Below, one piece after another: positions 33,089-45,100 of a stretch of 64,000 nt of DNA. Position 1 is the first letter of the stretch. Each line of letters starts with the position of its first letter. The notes under the pieces were generated by a model. It was not told the origin of the DNA, did no database searches, and saw nothing but the letters and a program-made list of their open reading frames with translations. Source of the stretch: Mortierella alpina (Eukaryota > Mortierellomycota > Mortierellomycetes > Mortierellales > Mortierellaceae). The stretch lies in the NCBI GenBank assembly GCA_029449245.1, contig JANATF010000003.1:2728001-2792000 (forward strand), in the 5' to 3' direction. A program made the translations under genes and the position numbers.

Positions 33089-33424
33089 CTAGATGGTGAC
33101 ATCCTCGATGCTGGGTGCAGAATAAACCTCCAGCTGTCTTTTCCCTGTCCGGAGTAGATATTCAACTGTCGCAAAATCACGCTGTTTGACCTCCGAATGC
33201 TTTCTGAACTGCATCCTGATAAAGGCATGGAAGTGAGGACGATTCGCCTAAGTGTAGTAAAGCGGAGTGAATAAGGTAGAGTAGAACTCTAGTGAGAGCT
33301 GAAGCAATGCAAGTGGTGGTCTTGAACGTACCTCGGGTTTGAGTCTTGCAGCTCGGAAACATTTGCGGTAGAGATCCAGAATGTCTCGTTGCAATCCTGA
33401 GCGTCGAACCGGGGCTGTTGACAT
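33089..33424 (-). CDS. SDH6: Succinate dehydrogenase assembly factor 1 (LYR protein, Sdh6)
   Basis: Small mitochondrial matrix LYR-family protein that helps deliver Fe-S clusters to the SDHB subunit of complex II. Two exons (33332-33424 and 33089-33247) join in phase 0 to 83 residues. The LYR motif appears as GLQRDILDLYRKCFRAARLKPE, followed by IRMQFRKHSEVKQRDFATVE, YLLRTGKRQLEVYS. The order LYR helix, F-R-K and the arginine-rich last helix matches SDHAF1 rather than other LYR proteins. The N-terminus (MSTAPVRRSG) is short and basic. It is too short to stand out without splicing. Confidence 0.9.
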
Positions 33425-34883
33425 GGCGTGAATGGAGCGGATCAGGAAGAACGAGCGATGCGCATGTCGCTCCGAAATATGACAAGCACAGGGCCCCAAG
33501 GTGCACGTGATTAACTTTGCACGAAGTGGTCAGAGGTGTTTGGTGCTGAAGTTGTTGTATGAAGATACATCTGGCACAGTATCCGTCAAGCTGCTGCGTA
33601 TACACATGCATTTTTCAAAGTACATATGAGCAGTATTTTGCGCGAAGATAAGAACGCGCTCTCCAGGTAATCGGAAGCGAGGGACAAACACAGCTGTTGA
33701 AACACAAGGGTGCGCCCAGCCCCAGATCTTGAGCTACTATCAGTGTAGCTTAACAAGGTGCGAACTGAGACGGCGACGAGAGGATAAACTTTGCCTTTTT
33801 CATGTCGACACTTGTCGTGCCAATGGTCAGGACAACCATGCTTACAGAGCGGCAGTGGACGGGCACTTTAGACTTGGCCATGGCCATGGCTGTGGCAATG
33901 AGCCTGAGTGGTGCTGGTGGATTCGGTGTTCTCTTGCTCGGCGCCTTCCCTGCCCACACGGAAAGTCAAGGACCGAGCTCCGAGGTGCATGGTCCAGAAG
34001 GCCTAGCTTGGCACGATGGCGGTGAGAAGGGCTCACAGCATTCGGGGTGGCCACATGCCATTTTCTGGGACGGATGCATCCGAGGGAGCTGCAAGGCGCG
34101 GGAGACGAGTCGCCAACGGATGCTCGGGCAGGAGAGGGGGCATGTATGTATGCGACCGTGCATGAGTTGCGTGAACGAGGTTCGCCCTCCAGGGTAGCAG
34201 CAGCAGCTGGGTGTATGTATCCTTATGTCCTTCCATCCAGCACGAGAGAACAAGCTTCACATCGCCTTCCTCTGCTGACCCTGCTGAATGGAAATTTGTT
34301 CCAGGTTGAGAAGCGAGCGTCAGCAAGAAGCGCGGATGCACCCTTCTGCCATCGGTCATTCATTCCTGTTTGTCGTTTTGTCGTCTCTTTTTTTTACTCT
34401 CTCTCTTTCTCTCTCTCGCTCTCGTCATATCTCCTTCTCACCCTCTCTCACCCTCTCTCTCGCTCTCTATCTCTCTCTCTCCATCTCTATCTCTCTCTTT
34501 CTTTCTCTCTCTAACTCTCACTCTCTCTATCTCTCACACAAGCACTTTAAATCACCTTCGCTCGCTCGCTCACTCTCTCGCACACAAGCTATACAGGCGT
34601 ACCTTCCTTGCCTCTGCGTCTACAGCCTGAACAGCTGATTCCGCCGATCCCTTTCATCATCCCTCATTGTCGTTGACCCTCTCCAGAACTCAAACACATG
34701 TCTCCGACGCTGTAAACACCCCGTTCCCTGTTTACCTCTCCTCCTGGCCACAAGGCTGATCACTGCTCTTGTTGCCTCTGCAGTGCTCGATCCTGCTCTT
34801 TCCTCCATTTCCCCCGTCACCATTCTGGCACCATTACATCCTACATCTCGCACAAACACTCCCTCTCTTTTCACAAAGAGCAG
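33425..34883 (+). other. Intergenic region with CT-rich leader of the permease gene
   Basis: About 1.46 kb. From 33425 to 34300 I see only open frames of doubtful value, including a 132-codon plus-strand frame at 33802-34197 with one hydrophobic patch and no family resemblance. From about 34380 to 34880 the plus strand is a pyrimidine-rich leader reaching the permease ATG at 34884. Confidence 0.5.
34388..34530 (+). repeat. (CT)n-rich pyrimidine tract
   Basis: An imperfect CTCT/CTTT tract of about 140 bases in the leader of the amino acid permease gene. It can be read as an all-Ser/Leu peptide in two frames but is non-coding by context. Confidence 0.85.
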
Positions 34884-37800
34884 ATGGACGACCATGACGA
34901 AGGCTATTACTACACAGGCCAGACGCCATTTCGAAAGCCCAATGAGTCCAAGCTGCACTTCCATGCCCGGCGACTGATCTCGATCCAGACCCTTGGCCGG
35001 CTCGAGTATACGGTCGAGGAGGCGGAGACCAAGTTTAATCGGGCGCTGGGCCCCGTAGAACTGACCTTTGTCGGACTTGGTAAGCTAGGCCTTTTGACCG
35101 TTATTGTGCATGCATTACCGTCTACTGGTCTGTTTCATGTGGGTCTGCCGCCAATTCTACCGTTTGCGCTCTTGCCATGTCCCTGCGCGAGCGTTTCGCC
35201 GGATGGCCGTTTTCCTATGCAGCCTACGCTTTTTTTTTTAATGTTTCCCTCGCTATCACCCTAATGGAAAGCAATTGTCCATCCCCCAACCGGCAGAGCA
35301 GAGAAGCGAGGGGGACCGAGGTTCTTGTTTCTCTCTCTCTCTTTTGCACTTTCCCTCCTTTGGTATTCTGTATTCCTTTGTCCATCACACATCTCTACCC
35401 GCGCCTTGCTCTTGATTGTCCACGCTTCACCCATTGCCTCAAATAGTGTAGTGGACCTTGAAAAGGAGAAGTGGGGATTATGGAGGCGAGCCGTTGACCA
35501 CCACGACCATAGTGTACATGGCGTGGACCTCGAAAGACTGCACGATTAGACCCCCTCCTCCAAAAGCCCAAAGCTACTTGTTGTGGGGCATGTCCTTAGG
35601 TATTTGAGCAGTGGCTGTTCGCATGCGTAAGGCAAATGCACCACAACGACTATCGTTGATACTCTGTGTCTCTGCCCTCTACTTCTCGACGACTTCCGCA
35701 CAACTCTGTGTGGGCAGTGAGCCTTCTGTCCCTTCATGGAGGTGTTCCTTTTTTTCCTTAGTCCTTAGTGGACAGCAGGCCATTTCAGAGGGCAAAAAAA
35801 TCCCACACAGACGCACTCCCACACTCGTTTAGACACAAAATCCAAGGAGGCCTAAAAATCGCCCAGAAGGCTCAGGGCCTAGGCTTCTTGACGAGTGCCA
35901 TTCCTTGCACCCAACACAGCCTCGCTGCTCTGTCCGGTGCCCTATCCTTCCCAATCCTCGTCCTTGCGATACACGTCGGCACCCACAATGGCACATCCTG
36001 AGTGGTGTGCATCGCGGTGATTCACACGCAGCATCTGCGGTTCTTGTTCGCCTGGCCATCTCTCATCAAGGCTCCTTTTCTTTGTTCTCTTCACTGCATT
36101 TTCTGTGGGTTCATCTTTTGCACCTATCAGACTGCCAGATCTTTCTTTTCATGCAGATGATGTTGCGAAGAGCAGCATTGACCTAAAGGAGGGGCATCAT
36201 GTATCGCTTCCTCAGTACAGCTGCCTCAGAGTTCACGCACCCCCTTTCATTCATTCACACAGTATACATATGAAGACATACATCAGCCTATGCACGCACC
36301 TCAGCACCTAAGCACTCTTGTCATCTGTCCCTCCTGCGCCCACACGCCCGACTTTGAGAAGGACAGATTAGAAAGCGGGGTCACCTCGGCCTATTTTCAT
36401 GGTTGCTTGCTATTCCCTGTCATTGACCTTTGTTTATCCTCGCTTGTGACCTACCTGCACCTGTCTGGATTGTGTGTGGGGGTCTGTTTTGTTTGGCACC
36501 AACGATCGCGCTATACCTCATCTTTCAGTCATTATGTGTTCTGCTCACTTGAGATATTCATGTGTTCGCATATCCTAACGCGCACTACAATGTGAAGGTT
36601 TTGGCCTTACGAGCTGAGTCCACGAACGATGGCGAATTATTCTTTTGCTTCATACTCACACATACACTCCGCAGTGAAGTTGTGGACACCTCTTTCTGCA
36701 AAGATGGTTGGCTCAAACGAGCAGAACACAGGCGTGTTCAAGTTTATAGTGTCATTTTCTTGTACTTGGCGGGATAGAGAGGAGGGATTTCGACTTGTTC
36801 TTACAGCTCCACCATGCACATGTGAGGGCGCTTATTGTAAAGAAGGTTTTTGTTCCTGATGTACAGCGGGGCTCTGCGGTTGCACACTTACACTTAAACT
36901 CACACATACACTCACACATACACTCACACATACGCCCACACATACACCCACACATACACTCACACATGCACTCACATATACACACTCATACACACGCATG
37001 CAACAATATCTGCACACAATATAACGCCTTCTAACGCCTTTGTTTGCGTCGCTGTCATTTAGGAGGAGTCATCGGCACAGGAGTATTCGTACTCATGGGT
37101 AAGTTTGCTTTATCCGACTGCGTCAGCACTAAGATTCAGGTGCGTTAACGGCTAACATATGGGGCTTCGTGCTTATAGGTTCTGCTGCTGCAACTCAAGC
37201 TGGTCCTTCTGTAACGGTGTCCTTCCTTCTAGGGGGGTTTGTCTCTGGCATTGCCGCTCTGTCTTATGCAGAGATGGCTTCCATGATCCCAATTGCCGGA
37301 TCCGCCTACACCTACGCTTACGCATCGATAGGAGAATTGGCTGCATGGATAATTGGCTGGGATCTCATACTGGAGTATCTTATTGGAGCAGCTACTGTGT
37401 CTGTGGGCTGGTCCTCCTACATGAAGGCGTTTCTCAAGGACGCGTTCAATGTAGATATCCCTATGCAATGGTCACACGCGCCGATCGAATGGAAAGACGG
37501 CACCTTCATCCTATCAGGCCAATATTTCAACGTACCAGCCTTTATGCTGACTGTCATGGTCTCATCGACCATCTACTTTGGCATTCACATGACAGCCAGG
37601 ATCAACAACTGTCTCGTCGCCTTCAAGGTCACGGTTCTCATAATTATCATCTTTGCTATGATTCCGTTTATCAAGCATGAAAACTACCAACCATACATCC
37701 CACCAGAGACGGGAGGCGTTGGTGGGATGCTTGCAGGAGCATCAACGGTCTTCTTTGCCTACATTGGATTTGACAGCATTAGCACGACCGCACAGGAAGC

Positions 37801-39217
37801 CAAGGAGCCGCAGGTTAACCTCCCTGTTGGGATCATGGCAACCATCGTCATCGCCACTCTGATCTATGTTGGTATCAGGTATGCATAGGGTGTGCAATCA
37901 ATAGCGAGAGGGGCGTGATCATGGTTTTCTTGGTCAATCAGTTGTCTAATCACCCTCTTCTGCAATTTCGGCATGCATAGCGTTGTTGCTGTTGGTGTCG
38001 CGCACTACTCGACTCTTGGAGGTGCCTCGCCCATGGTAGATGCTGTTCGTCTGACAGGAATGCACTGGTTGGTGGTCCTGACAGAGCTAGGAGCCATAGC
38101 TGCAACCACGTCGGTGAGCCTTGTCCTACTCATTGCACAGCCCCGTGTCTTCTACGCAATGGCAAATGATGGACTGATCCCACGTTTCTTTGGCAAGATC
38201 CATCCCAAGTACAAGGTACTTTACTTCCTTGTGACATTGCTTGGGCTAGTGCCATTATCGCAGTACTAACCGAGAGCCTCTCGTCTTTCTACTGACATTT
38301 TATAGACGCCGTACGTGAGCAGCGTGATCACAGGAGTTATCTGCTCTCTTTGTGGCGGGCTGCTACCAATCGAGGTTTTGAGCGATATCTCATCCGTCGG
38401 AACCATTTTTGCCTATTTTGTTGTTAATATTGGTGTCATTATTCTCAGATATACCCGTAAGACTGTGCCTCGGCGCTTCAAAGTACCTGGAGGTAAGGGT
38501 GCACTGTTCTTGCCAAGTCGAGAGATCAGCAATTGTACGGCTTTCTAGATCCTAAAGTTCTGGTTGCGCTCTGTAGGTCCATTTTTCTTGCCAGGGCTGG
38601 GTGCCGGGAGTGCATTACTGCTCCTTCAAGGTGCAAGGAGGGAAGCTATTATCAGACTGCTCGCCTGGATGGCCATTGGAATCTTCATATATCTCATCTA
38701 CGGAAGAACACACTCTGAGGTCAACAACCCTCGCATGATTGTGGACGAGCCCATGCGTGTGTTGCATGAAAACTTTTCAGTCGACACCGTCAACTACCAA
38801 GGATATACAGATGATGATCTGAGGCAGCAGTATGCACGGCAATTGGCCAGGCGCGGGGAATTTGACCGGCCCCGAAGCCGAGGATACAGCGAATATGTGG
38901 ACCGCCAGCCGCATGCAACAAATGGTCATGCCCAGGATCCCATCAACCCAAGCGCTGCACCTATCGCCGCCAACGACAACAGCAGGAGATCGCCCTTTGA
39001 TGATGGGTCGTCCGGACTTGGCGGAATCGATAGTGGCCATGGCATTGGAGTGCCAATTGATCCATATCGAAAGAAGGGCGAAAGTTTTTCTGTTGCTTCA
39101 GAGAGTGAGAGCCACAAGGACCGGTTGTCGGGTAGCTCGGACCGAAGCTCCCATCAGCTGCAATCGACCTTGGAAACCTACCCAGAAACAGCCCACCTAT
39201 CCTCGCGTCGGTCCTGA
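34884..39217 (+). CDS. APC-family amino acid permease (cationic amino acid transporter-like)
   Basis: Membrane amino acid transporter of the APC/SLC7-CAT type. Six exons (34884-35079, 37063-37098, 37179-37878, 37981-38215, 38306-38492, 38577-39217) close in phase to 664 residues. Helix 1 is rebuilt across three exons as LGGVIGTGVFVLMGSAAATQAG, holding the unwound GxGxG-type substrate loop. Other hallmarks are SFLLGGFVSGIAALSYAEMASM, PIAGSAYTYAYASIGELAAW, FFAYIGFDSISTTAQEAKEP (helix 6, conserved GFDS) and AQPRVFYAMANDGLIP. The 170-residue cytoplasmic tail is polar, with RRSPFDD and Ser-rich segments. Intron 1 is about 1.98 kb, more than ten times the usual length here. The substrate is likely basic or broad-range amino acids by family; this cannot be fixed from sequence. 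Confidence 0.92.
35080..37062 (+). other. Exceptionally long first intron of the permease gene
   Basis: GT-AG intron of 1,983 nt (donor GTAAGC, acceptor ATTTAG) splitting the codon between GLG and GVIG. It has CT-rich blocks, scattered short open frames and a CA-rich repeat near its 3' end. No nested gene was recognised on either strand. Confidence 0.7.
36884..37000 (+). repeat. (CACACATACACT)-type minisatellite in intron
   Basis: Tandem units close to ACTCACACATAC are repeated about eight times with small changes, some with CCCAC variants. It lies about 60 bases before the intron acceptor at 37062. The opposite strand would read GT/TG-rich. Confidence 0.85.
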
Positions 39218-39520
39218 TAGAATGTCCATGGCTTGTTAATACCCTAGTTTTACCCTTTTCATACCCACGCCGTGTCCCATGCGAATCTCGCTCTCGCCCC
39301 ACCTCCTCCTCCTTCTCTGCCTCTGTCTCTGCCGCTTCCTCCTTCTCTCCACCCGCTTCGCCCTCTTACCGTTTGTACACTTTGTAACATATAGTAATAA
39401 TTGTTTGAGTTCCATAAGACTTCCTACGCATTGAAATCCAAAAAAAGCGGTCGCATTGGCGCTTCATCCTCTTTCGCATCACTTTGCATTCACTCACCTC
39501 ACCTCACCCCGCCCACGTTC

Positions 39521-41890
39521 ATGATGGCAACCGAGAGCGCCCAGCACGCACAAGGGCTGGACTCTCACGGCCTCAGCAACAGCAACAGCGCCGGCCGGCC
39601 TCCTGCTTCCAGCAGCAGCACCGATCAGGATGCTCTCTTTGATCTCATCCTCCAAAAGGTGCCGCCCCAGAAACGCGAGATGCTCTCCACCTCATGGTCC
39701 AAAGACTACCTTAATCGGCTCACCTCCTTGCCAGCACGCGCCCTTCACACCGAGCCCGAAAAGTTGCGCGAGGAGCAACTCAAGGTCGAGCGCGACATGT
39801 CTGAGCTCGCGTTTAGAGATTACAAGGCTTTTATCCTCGTCAAGGACTGCAAGCAGGAGGTGCAGTCTACGTTCGAGACTCTAGGGCGGCACTTGGACAC
39901 CTTCCAGGAGACCATACCTCAGTTTGTCGAGTCTCTGTCTGGCTTCTCGGCTAGAGTGACGCCTATTCTGGAGCGGCAGCATATTTTCTCCTCGATTCTC
40001 GCCACCCACTCTCAGCTGCTGGAGGTTCTAGAGATCCCCCTGTTGATGGAAACCTGTGTCAGAAATGGATACTATAACGAGGCTCTTGAGCTGGCGAGTC
40101 ATGTCCAGCGACTAGTATTGCGATACCCCGGCATTGGAATCATTCAGGACATTGATGTCAAAGTTGCGCAGGGCAAGGAGCTGATGTTGGTGCAGTTGTT
40201 GGCGCAGCTAAGAGAGCCCATCAAGCTTCCAGTAGCTCTTCGGATCATTGGGTTTCTGAGGCGGATTGGAAGTTTCAAAGACCACCTGGACGTGGTCGAG
40301 GACGAGGAGCAGCTTTACCAAGGGTTATCGACGAGCAGGACGGCAAGAACCGGACATGCCGGCCCGACCTTTACATCATCCGCAACGTCGTCGTCAGTCT
40401 CAGCCTTAGCAGTGGAGGATGAGACGCCTCTCAAGATGCTCTTCTTGAAATCCCGAGCACTTTACATGAACCAGCAGCTTTCCAAGATTGTACACCACAA
40501 GGGAGATTCGTTCGGCTACCTCAAAAAATATGTCGATGTCACACGCGAATGTTTGTTCGACATCATGACCTATTACAAGAGCATCTTTGGCAGCACAGAC
40601 AACTACTCGGGCTTTTCGTCGATCGACTACAGAGGTTCCGCAACAACAGCAACAGCAGCCCTGCCAGCAGGAACAGGAGCAGATACATCCACTTCAACAT
40701 CATCCCGATCCCTTCAGGATCAGAAGCAACATTACTGGAGCACGGACAACCTTCTGGCCGACTTTGTCTCTTACCGAACGCAGATTTTGCTCCAGACACT
40801 CCAGACACACATCCCTCAAATCCGCGACACCTCAGCCCTGTCTTCAGTTTTGACCCAGCTCATGTACTTTGGAGCCAACATGGCCAAAATCGGCTTCGAT
40901 CTTCGGTACCTTGTCACGTCGTTGTTCGAGGAGGCCGTCATCCGAGTCGTCGGAGGAGCATTCCAGCGAGGAGCAGATGAGTTCCTGGACAGTCTCGGCG
41001 GCGAGGGCAAGGACCAGCCGCAGTGGACACTGCCGTCGCAATGGATGCTTGGAGGCACAGGACGACCGTTGGCATCTCTTACTTCCCCTCCTTCCTCCAC
41101 AAAAACCTCTCCTGCGGTCGGGTCGGCATCGCCAGGTGGCTCTGGCTCGACATCAATGTCACCTCAGACCTGTCTGATGGACTATCCAGCCCTTGCATAC
41201 CTTACCAACTCGTACTTGACAGCGCTGAACTCTTTGCGTCTTCTGGCACCCCTGTCACTCGCCATACCGCTGCGCGAGATCCTGGTTGATAGCTTGAGCA
41301 GGGTCGACAGAGCCTTGGAGGAGTATGATCGATTTATTTTCGGGGAGCGTGCTTCGGCCTTTAAAACCTCCTTGTCTCCAGCGGGGGCTTTAGCAAAGGC
41401 ATCTCAAGAGTCCAATACCAGGGCCGAATTCAGGACACAGGGAATGGAAGGGTCAGCAGTTCTGAACGAGCAAAAGATCATGGATGGCTTCGTGGTGGTG
41501 TATAAACGGGCTGTCCAGGACTACATCCTCAAGTGCTTTGATGAAGGCATCTATGGCGGGCTCGTCCACCTTGAGAACGCGGAGGATGGTGGTCAGGATG
41601 TCGATGATGATGTTGAGGCGGAGGAGCAGGTGGTCATCGACACTGCCCCGTCGACTGTGGAGACGTCAGCGGAACCAACACTGACTGTGACATCGGAGAG
41701 TGTAGCGGAGGTAGATGCGCCGGATCAGGGCAAGGCGGATGCGATGTCAGCTGAGGAAGAGTCTTCTGCCCCTGAACGAGGCGATAGTCGAGACGGCGGT
41801 GTTTCTCAGGAACCTTCGGACGAGCTTTCATTACTAGATTCAGCAGTGTCCACAACGACCGCACAAGAGCCCAATGATCCATCCCTTTAA
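39521..41890 (+). CDS. COG8: Conserved oligomeric Golgi complex subunit 8
   Basis: Subunit of lobe B of the COG tethering complex, needed for retrograde vesicle traffic within the Golgi. Intronless, 789 residues from the ATG at 39521 (MMATESAQ). An upstream frame extension lacks conservation and lies in the leader. Family stretches are WSKDYLNRLTSLPARALHTE, LAFRDYKAFILVKDC, THSQLLEVLEIPLLMETCVR, NGYYNEALELASHVQRLV and LPVALRIIGFLRRIGSF. The C-terminal 120 residues are acidic and Ser/Glu-rich and not conserved. The gap back to the permease stop (39218-39520) is about 300 bp of CT-rich leader. Confidence 0.93.
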   Translation: MMATESAQHAQGLDSHGLSNSNSAGRPPASSSSTDQDALFDLILQKVPPQKREMLSTSWSKDYLNRLTSLPARALHTEPEKLREEQLKVERDMSELAFRDYKAFILVKDCKQEVQSTFETLGRHLDTFQETIPQFVESLSGFSARVTPILERQHIFSSILATHSQLLEVLEIPLLMETCVRNGYYNEALELASHVQRLVLRYPGIGIIQDIDVKVAQGKELMLVQLLAQLREPIKLPVALRIIGFLRRIGSFKDHLDVVEDEEQLYQGLSTSRTARTGHAGPTFTSSATSSSVSALAVEDETPLKMLFLKSRALYMNQQLSKIVHHKGDSFGYLKKYVDVTRECLFDIMTYYKSIFGSTDNYSGFSSIDYRGSATTATAALPAGTGADTSTSTSSRSLQDQKQHYWSTDNLLADFVSYRTQILLQTLQTHIPQIRDTSALSSVLTQLMYFGANMAKIGFDLRYLVTSLFEEAVIRVVGGAFQRGADEFLDSLGGEGKDQPQWTLPSQWMLGGTGRPLASLTSPPSSTKTSPAVGSASPGGSGSTSMSPQTCLMDYPALAYLTNSYLTALNSLRLLAPLSLAIPLREILVDSLSRVDRALEEYDRFIFGERASAFKTSLSPAGALAKASQESNTRAEFRTQGMEGSAVLNEQKIMDGFVVVYKRAVQDYILKCFDEGIYGGLVHLENAEDGGQDVDDDVEAEEQVVIDTAPSTVETSAEPTLTVTSESVAEVDAPDQGKADAMSAEEESSAPERGDSRDGGVSQEPSDELSLLDSAVSTTTAQEPNDPSL

Positions 41891-42193
41891 GCACAAGTAG
41901 CATAATAAATGCACCAACATTGTAATCCGAGCGGGAGAAGTAGCTGCCGTGTCTGAAACGCCTGGTATAACACGAAGATGGATGCAGGGACCATGCCCAA
42001 GTTGCCTCAAAACTTGAACACTCGATCTCCTGTCTGGATCTCCTAGAAGGCGGTAGACTACCTTACTCACAAAAGATGTTTATACAAAACGGTACAAACC
42101 GTAGTTATGAAATTATGAAAGAAAATTAGAAAAAAAACAGTGCGTGAGAAGCCAAGATCATCCGCTTCCTCATTCATCACCATTTCGCCTCCC
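41891..42193 (+). other. Short gap between cog8 and the recombinase-fold gene
   Basis: About 300 bp, A-rich near the right end (around 42118-42140). I see no terminal inverted repeat or target duplication that would mark an element edge. Confidence 0.4.
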
Positions 42194-45100
42194 ATGCCCA
42201 GAGCTACGCGTGAAAGACCATCAAGAGCTACCAAAGGCAAAGCAGTTGCCGATGAACCCCCTCAGTAAGTTTTCAATTGGAAGAAGCAAAGCTCATAGTG
42301 AACATAAAAATCAAAAAATGAATCAGAGCTCTGCAGGCCATTTCTCTCACAGCCGTATTCTTCTAGAGCAAATACACCTGTAAACCCTTCAGCACTAAAG
42401 GAGTTCGAGGCTCCGAAAGGTGAAGTAGGAACATCTGCACACTCTGGACCCTCACTTTCACAGAGTTCAGTTTCTCCACGATTGGCTGACTATTCAGCTC
42501 GAAAGAACACTCGACGGGAGCTCAACATCGCGAACAGGTTTGCCGAGGCAGCACACTTGCCAAGGACGAGTGGTACACGTCAATCCGCGTTATCGTGCAA
42601 CACAGTGAATCAATACCTTCGTTACGAGCGCCATTGGGTGGTATGAATAAGGAAAAGGCTGGTGCGTCCGTAGTTGAGTTGTAGCACTTGTAACCAAATT
42701 GATGATAACCATCCTTCTCATTCTTCAACTGCAAACACTTGGAAGGCATGGTGTTCTCGTCGTAACTATCCAGACACCTGCGTGACTCCAGGGCGAGCAT
42801 CAAGATACATGGAGGAGAACATTGCTGAGCATCCAGAGCCAGAGAAAGGCGTGTGGCCATTACGCGTTCGTGCTGATAAAGGCAGGAGCCAGCATCACGA
42901 GGTGAGGATGGTCCCTCCCTCTGCTCAAACACTGGATATGCACATCAAATGCCTCGTCCACCTCTACAATCAGCAGTGTGCCGATCCCGCCTACTCTACG
43001 ATGACGGCGCAGTCTTATCCGAATCCCCGCCAATACCTCGCTGTCTTCAAGAGCCTCCATGAGAAACGACTTTTACGCGCGAAAATAGCAAACGGGATCA
43101 GCAGCACTACCAGCAGCAGTGTCAGCACAACGAGTTTGGCACAAGGATACACATCAGATTCACTTCGGCAGCTTCTAAGAGCAGCCTGGGTTCGGAGCTT
43201 CGTGGTGGTGGAACAGGGCAAGAAGGCTTCAAGAAAACGGAACTCGTTACGCGACCGGTTCGACCTCTGCTGGCTTCACTTTTTGATGTGTCGTGGCCAA
43301 ATTACCAGAAGAGCAAGACTCGCCGATCTGTTCTCTCATGAGGTGAAAGATCCCAGTGGCAGTGGCCAGTTCACGCTGGGTGTCGTGCTCTTGATGTCGA
43401 AAGCCAAGACTCTTCAAAGTCGTCAACAAAAATATGGAGTGGTCGTGAGAAATAAGGACGTGGAGATCTGTCCTGTTGGGGCCTTGTCGCTTTACTTGTT
43501 CGAGTATTGCACGGTAAGTCCCATCTTCATCGCCGCTTTTTCTTTTTATGTCTATGTTGCTGAGAGATCCTCACCTAACAGACGTTATTCTGTTTTACTT
43601 CAACCACAATAGCCAGTGTTACAGACCTCTTTGGCAGACAGCACCTGGCCACGATTCCATTTGTTAATGGGCAATGGGGTCCACGATGAGTTTACCAACG
43701 GCGGGCAATCCGCGGCCCATAAGAAGATCATGGATCAAGCCAACATCAAGGACACCCAAAAAGTCACCCGTCAAGGGTGCCTTGGCAGTTTAAAGCGCGC
43801 TCAATCGTGTAGCACCTCTGTCGAAGCTATCGCGCAACCCGGAAACTGGCCGCTGAATCGACTCTCCACGCATCACCTCTCGACAGTGGATGCTGGTGTT
43901 GCTCTGCATATGGCAGGGTTCAATCCTCCTAACGAGCGACTCTGCCTTTTGCGCAACAAAGTGATTCCTCCAGTGGCACTACAGCGTCTCGTGTTTCCAT
44001 TCATCGAGGACCAATTTCCAGGTGACGAGGACTGGAGAGCGTGGATCGAGAACATTATGCTGGATCGGGAAGTGTTTCATGGTCGCGGGGCTCGACCCAC
44101 GCAGGCTGAGAGGAGACCAGTTCGCCAATGCAGCCGAAAAAGTACAAGCACGACTGAGGACGTACCTCACGCAACTGACTACCAAGGCGACGCCGACAAC
44201 AGCGATAACAGCGGTCACGACGACCATAGGAGCTATGACTACAGCGACGGTCATGAGGATGATGAACAGGAGCACATCATTGCTAGGCGCCGACACCTAA
44301 TCCTTCTGGCCCACTTGCGGAAAGTCGTCCTTCAAGACGCTGCTGTTCTCATGGTCCTTGGGAACCAAGACGAGCAATGCCGCTATCACCAACATCACGT
44401 TTTCGACCATGCAGTTTTCCAGACGCAACTCTTTATAGACTTTCGAGTTCAGTTACGTGCAGAGATTCACGCGGCTGCGACTCCAATATCCAACCATCTG
44501 GCGGTTGCTAGCGCGCCTGACATTCACAGTCAACTTCAATCTCTAGAATCGCGCGTCATCGATCTCAGCCGTGTTGTAGAAACCGTACGCGACAACAACA
44601 GTTCCGCTCGGGGATCAAACGACTGCGCAGTGGAGATGGAGGCTGCCACTATTGAAGAGACCCTCAACGTAAACCTGGACGACATTCGTCACCATATTCA
44701 AATGCTACGACAGGAAAGCGGTCTCAACATGAACATCCTGAAGCGAGTGATGAACAGAATAGAATTGCAAATCGGCACCATCATCGCAGAAGAGTTTTCG
44801 GCTCCATCCCCTCAACAACAACAGCAGCTTGTCTGGGAGGAAGAAATTCCTGAGGCAGGCTTGGATATCGACATAGACGTGACCATGGATATCGATCAGG
44901 AAGCCTTTGCTGCACGCACAACGTCTGTTGCAACAGTGTCCCAACCAAACGCACAACAGGAGTCCGTATCCTGTCAGGATTGGGCTTGTGTTGCAACGCA
45001 GCCTGCTAGCAGCAGAAACTCCAAGTCAATGGATTGTGTACCAGAATCAGAGGCTTCGCCGTCGCTCTCATCAGGTCGCACGCCACCAAGCCTTGAGCAC

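Noticed and set aside
33802-34197. 132-codon plus-strand frame with one hydrophobic patch
   Set aside because: There is no signal peptide, family match or supporting splice sites; an equally long frame exists on the other strand.
34370-34638. Ser/Leu-only frames in the CT tract
   Set aside because: These translate a simple-sequence repeat.
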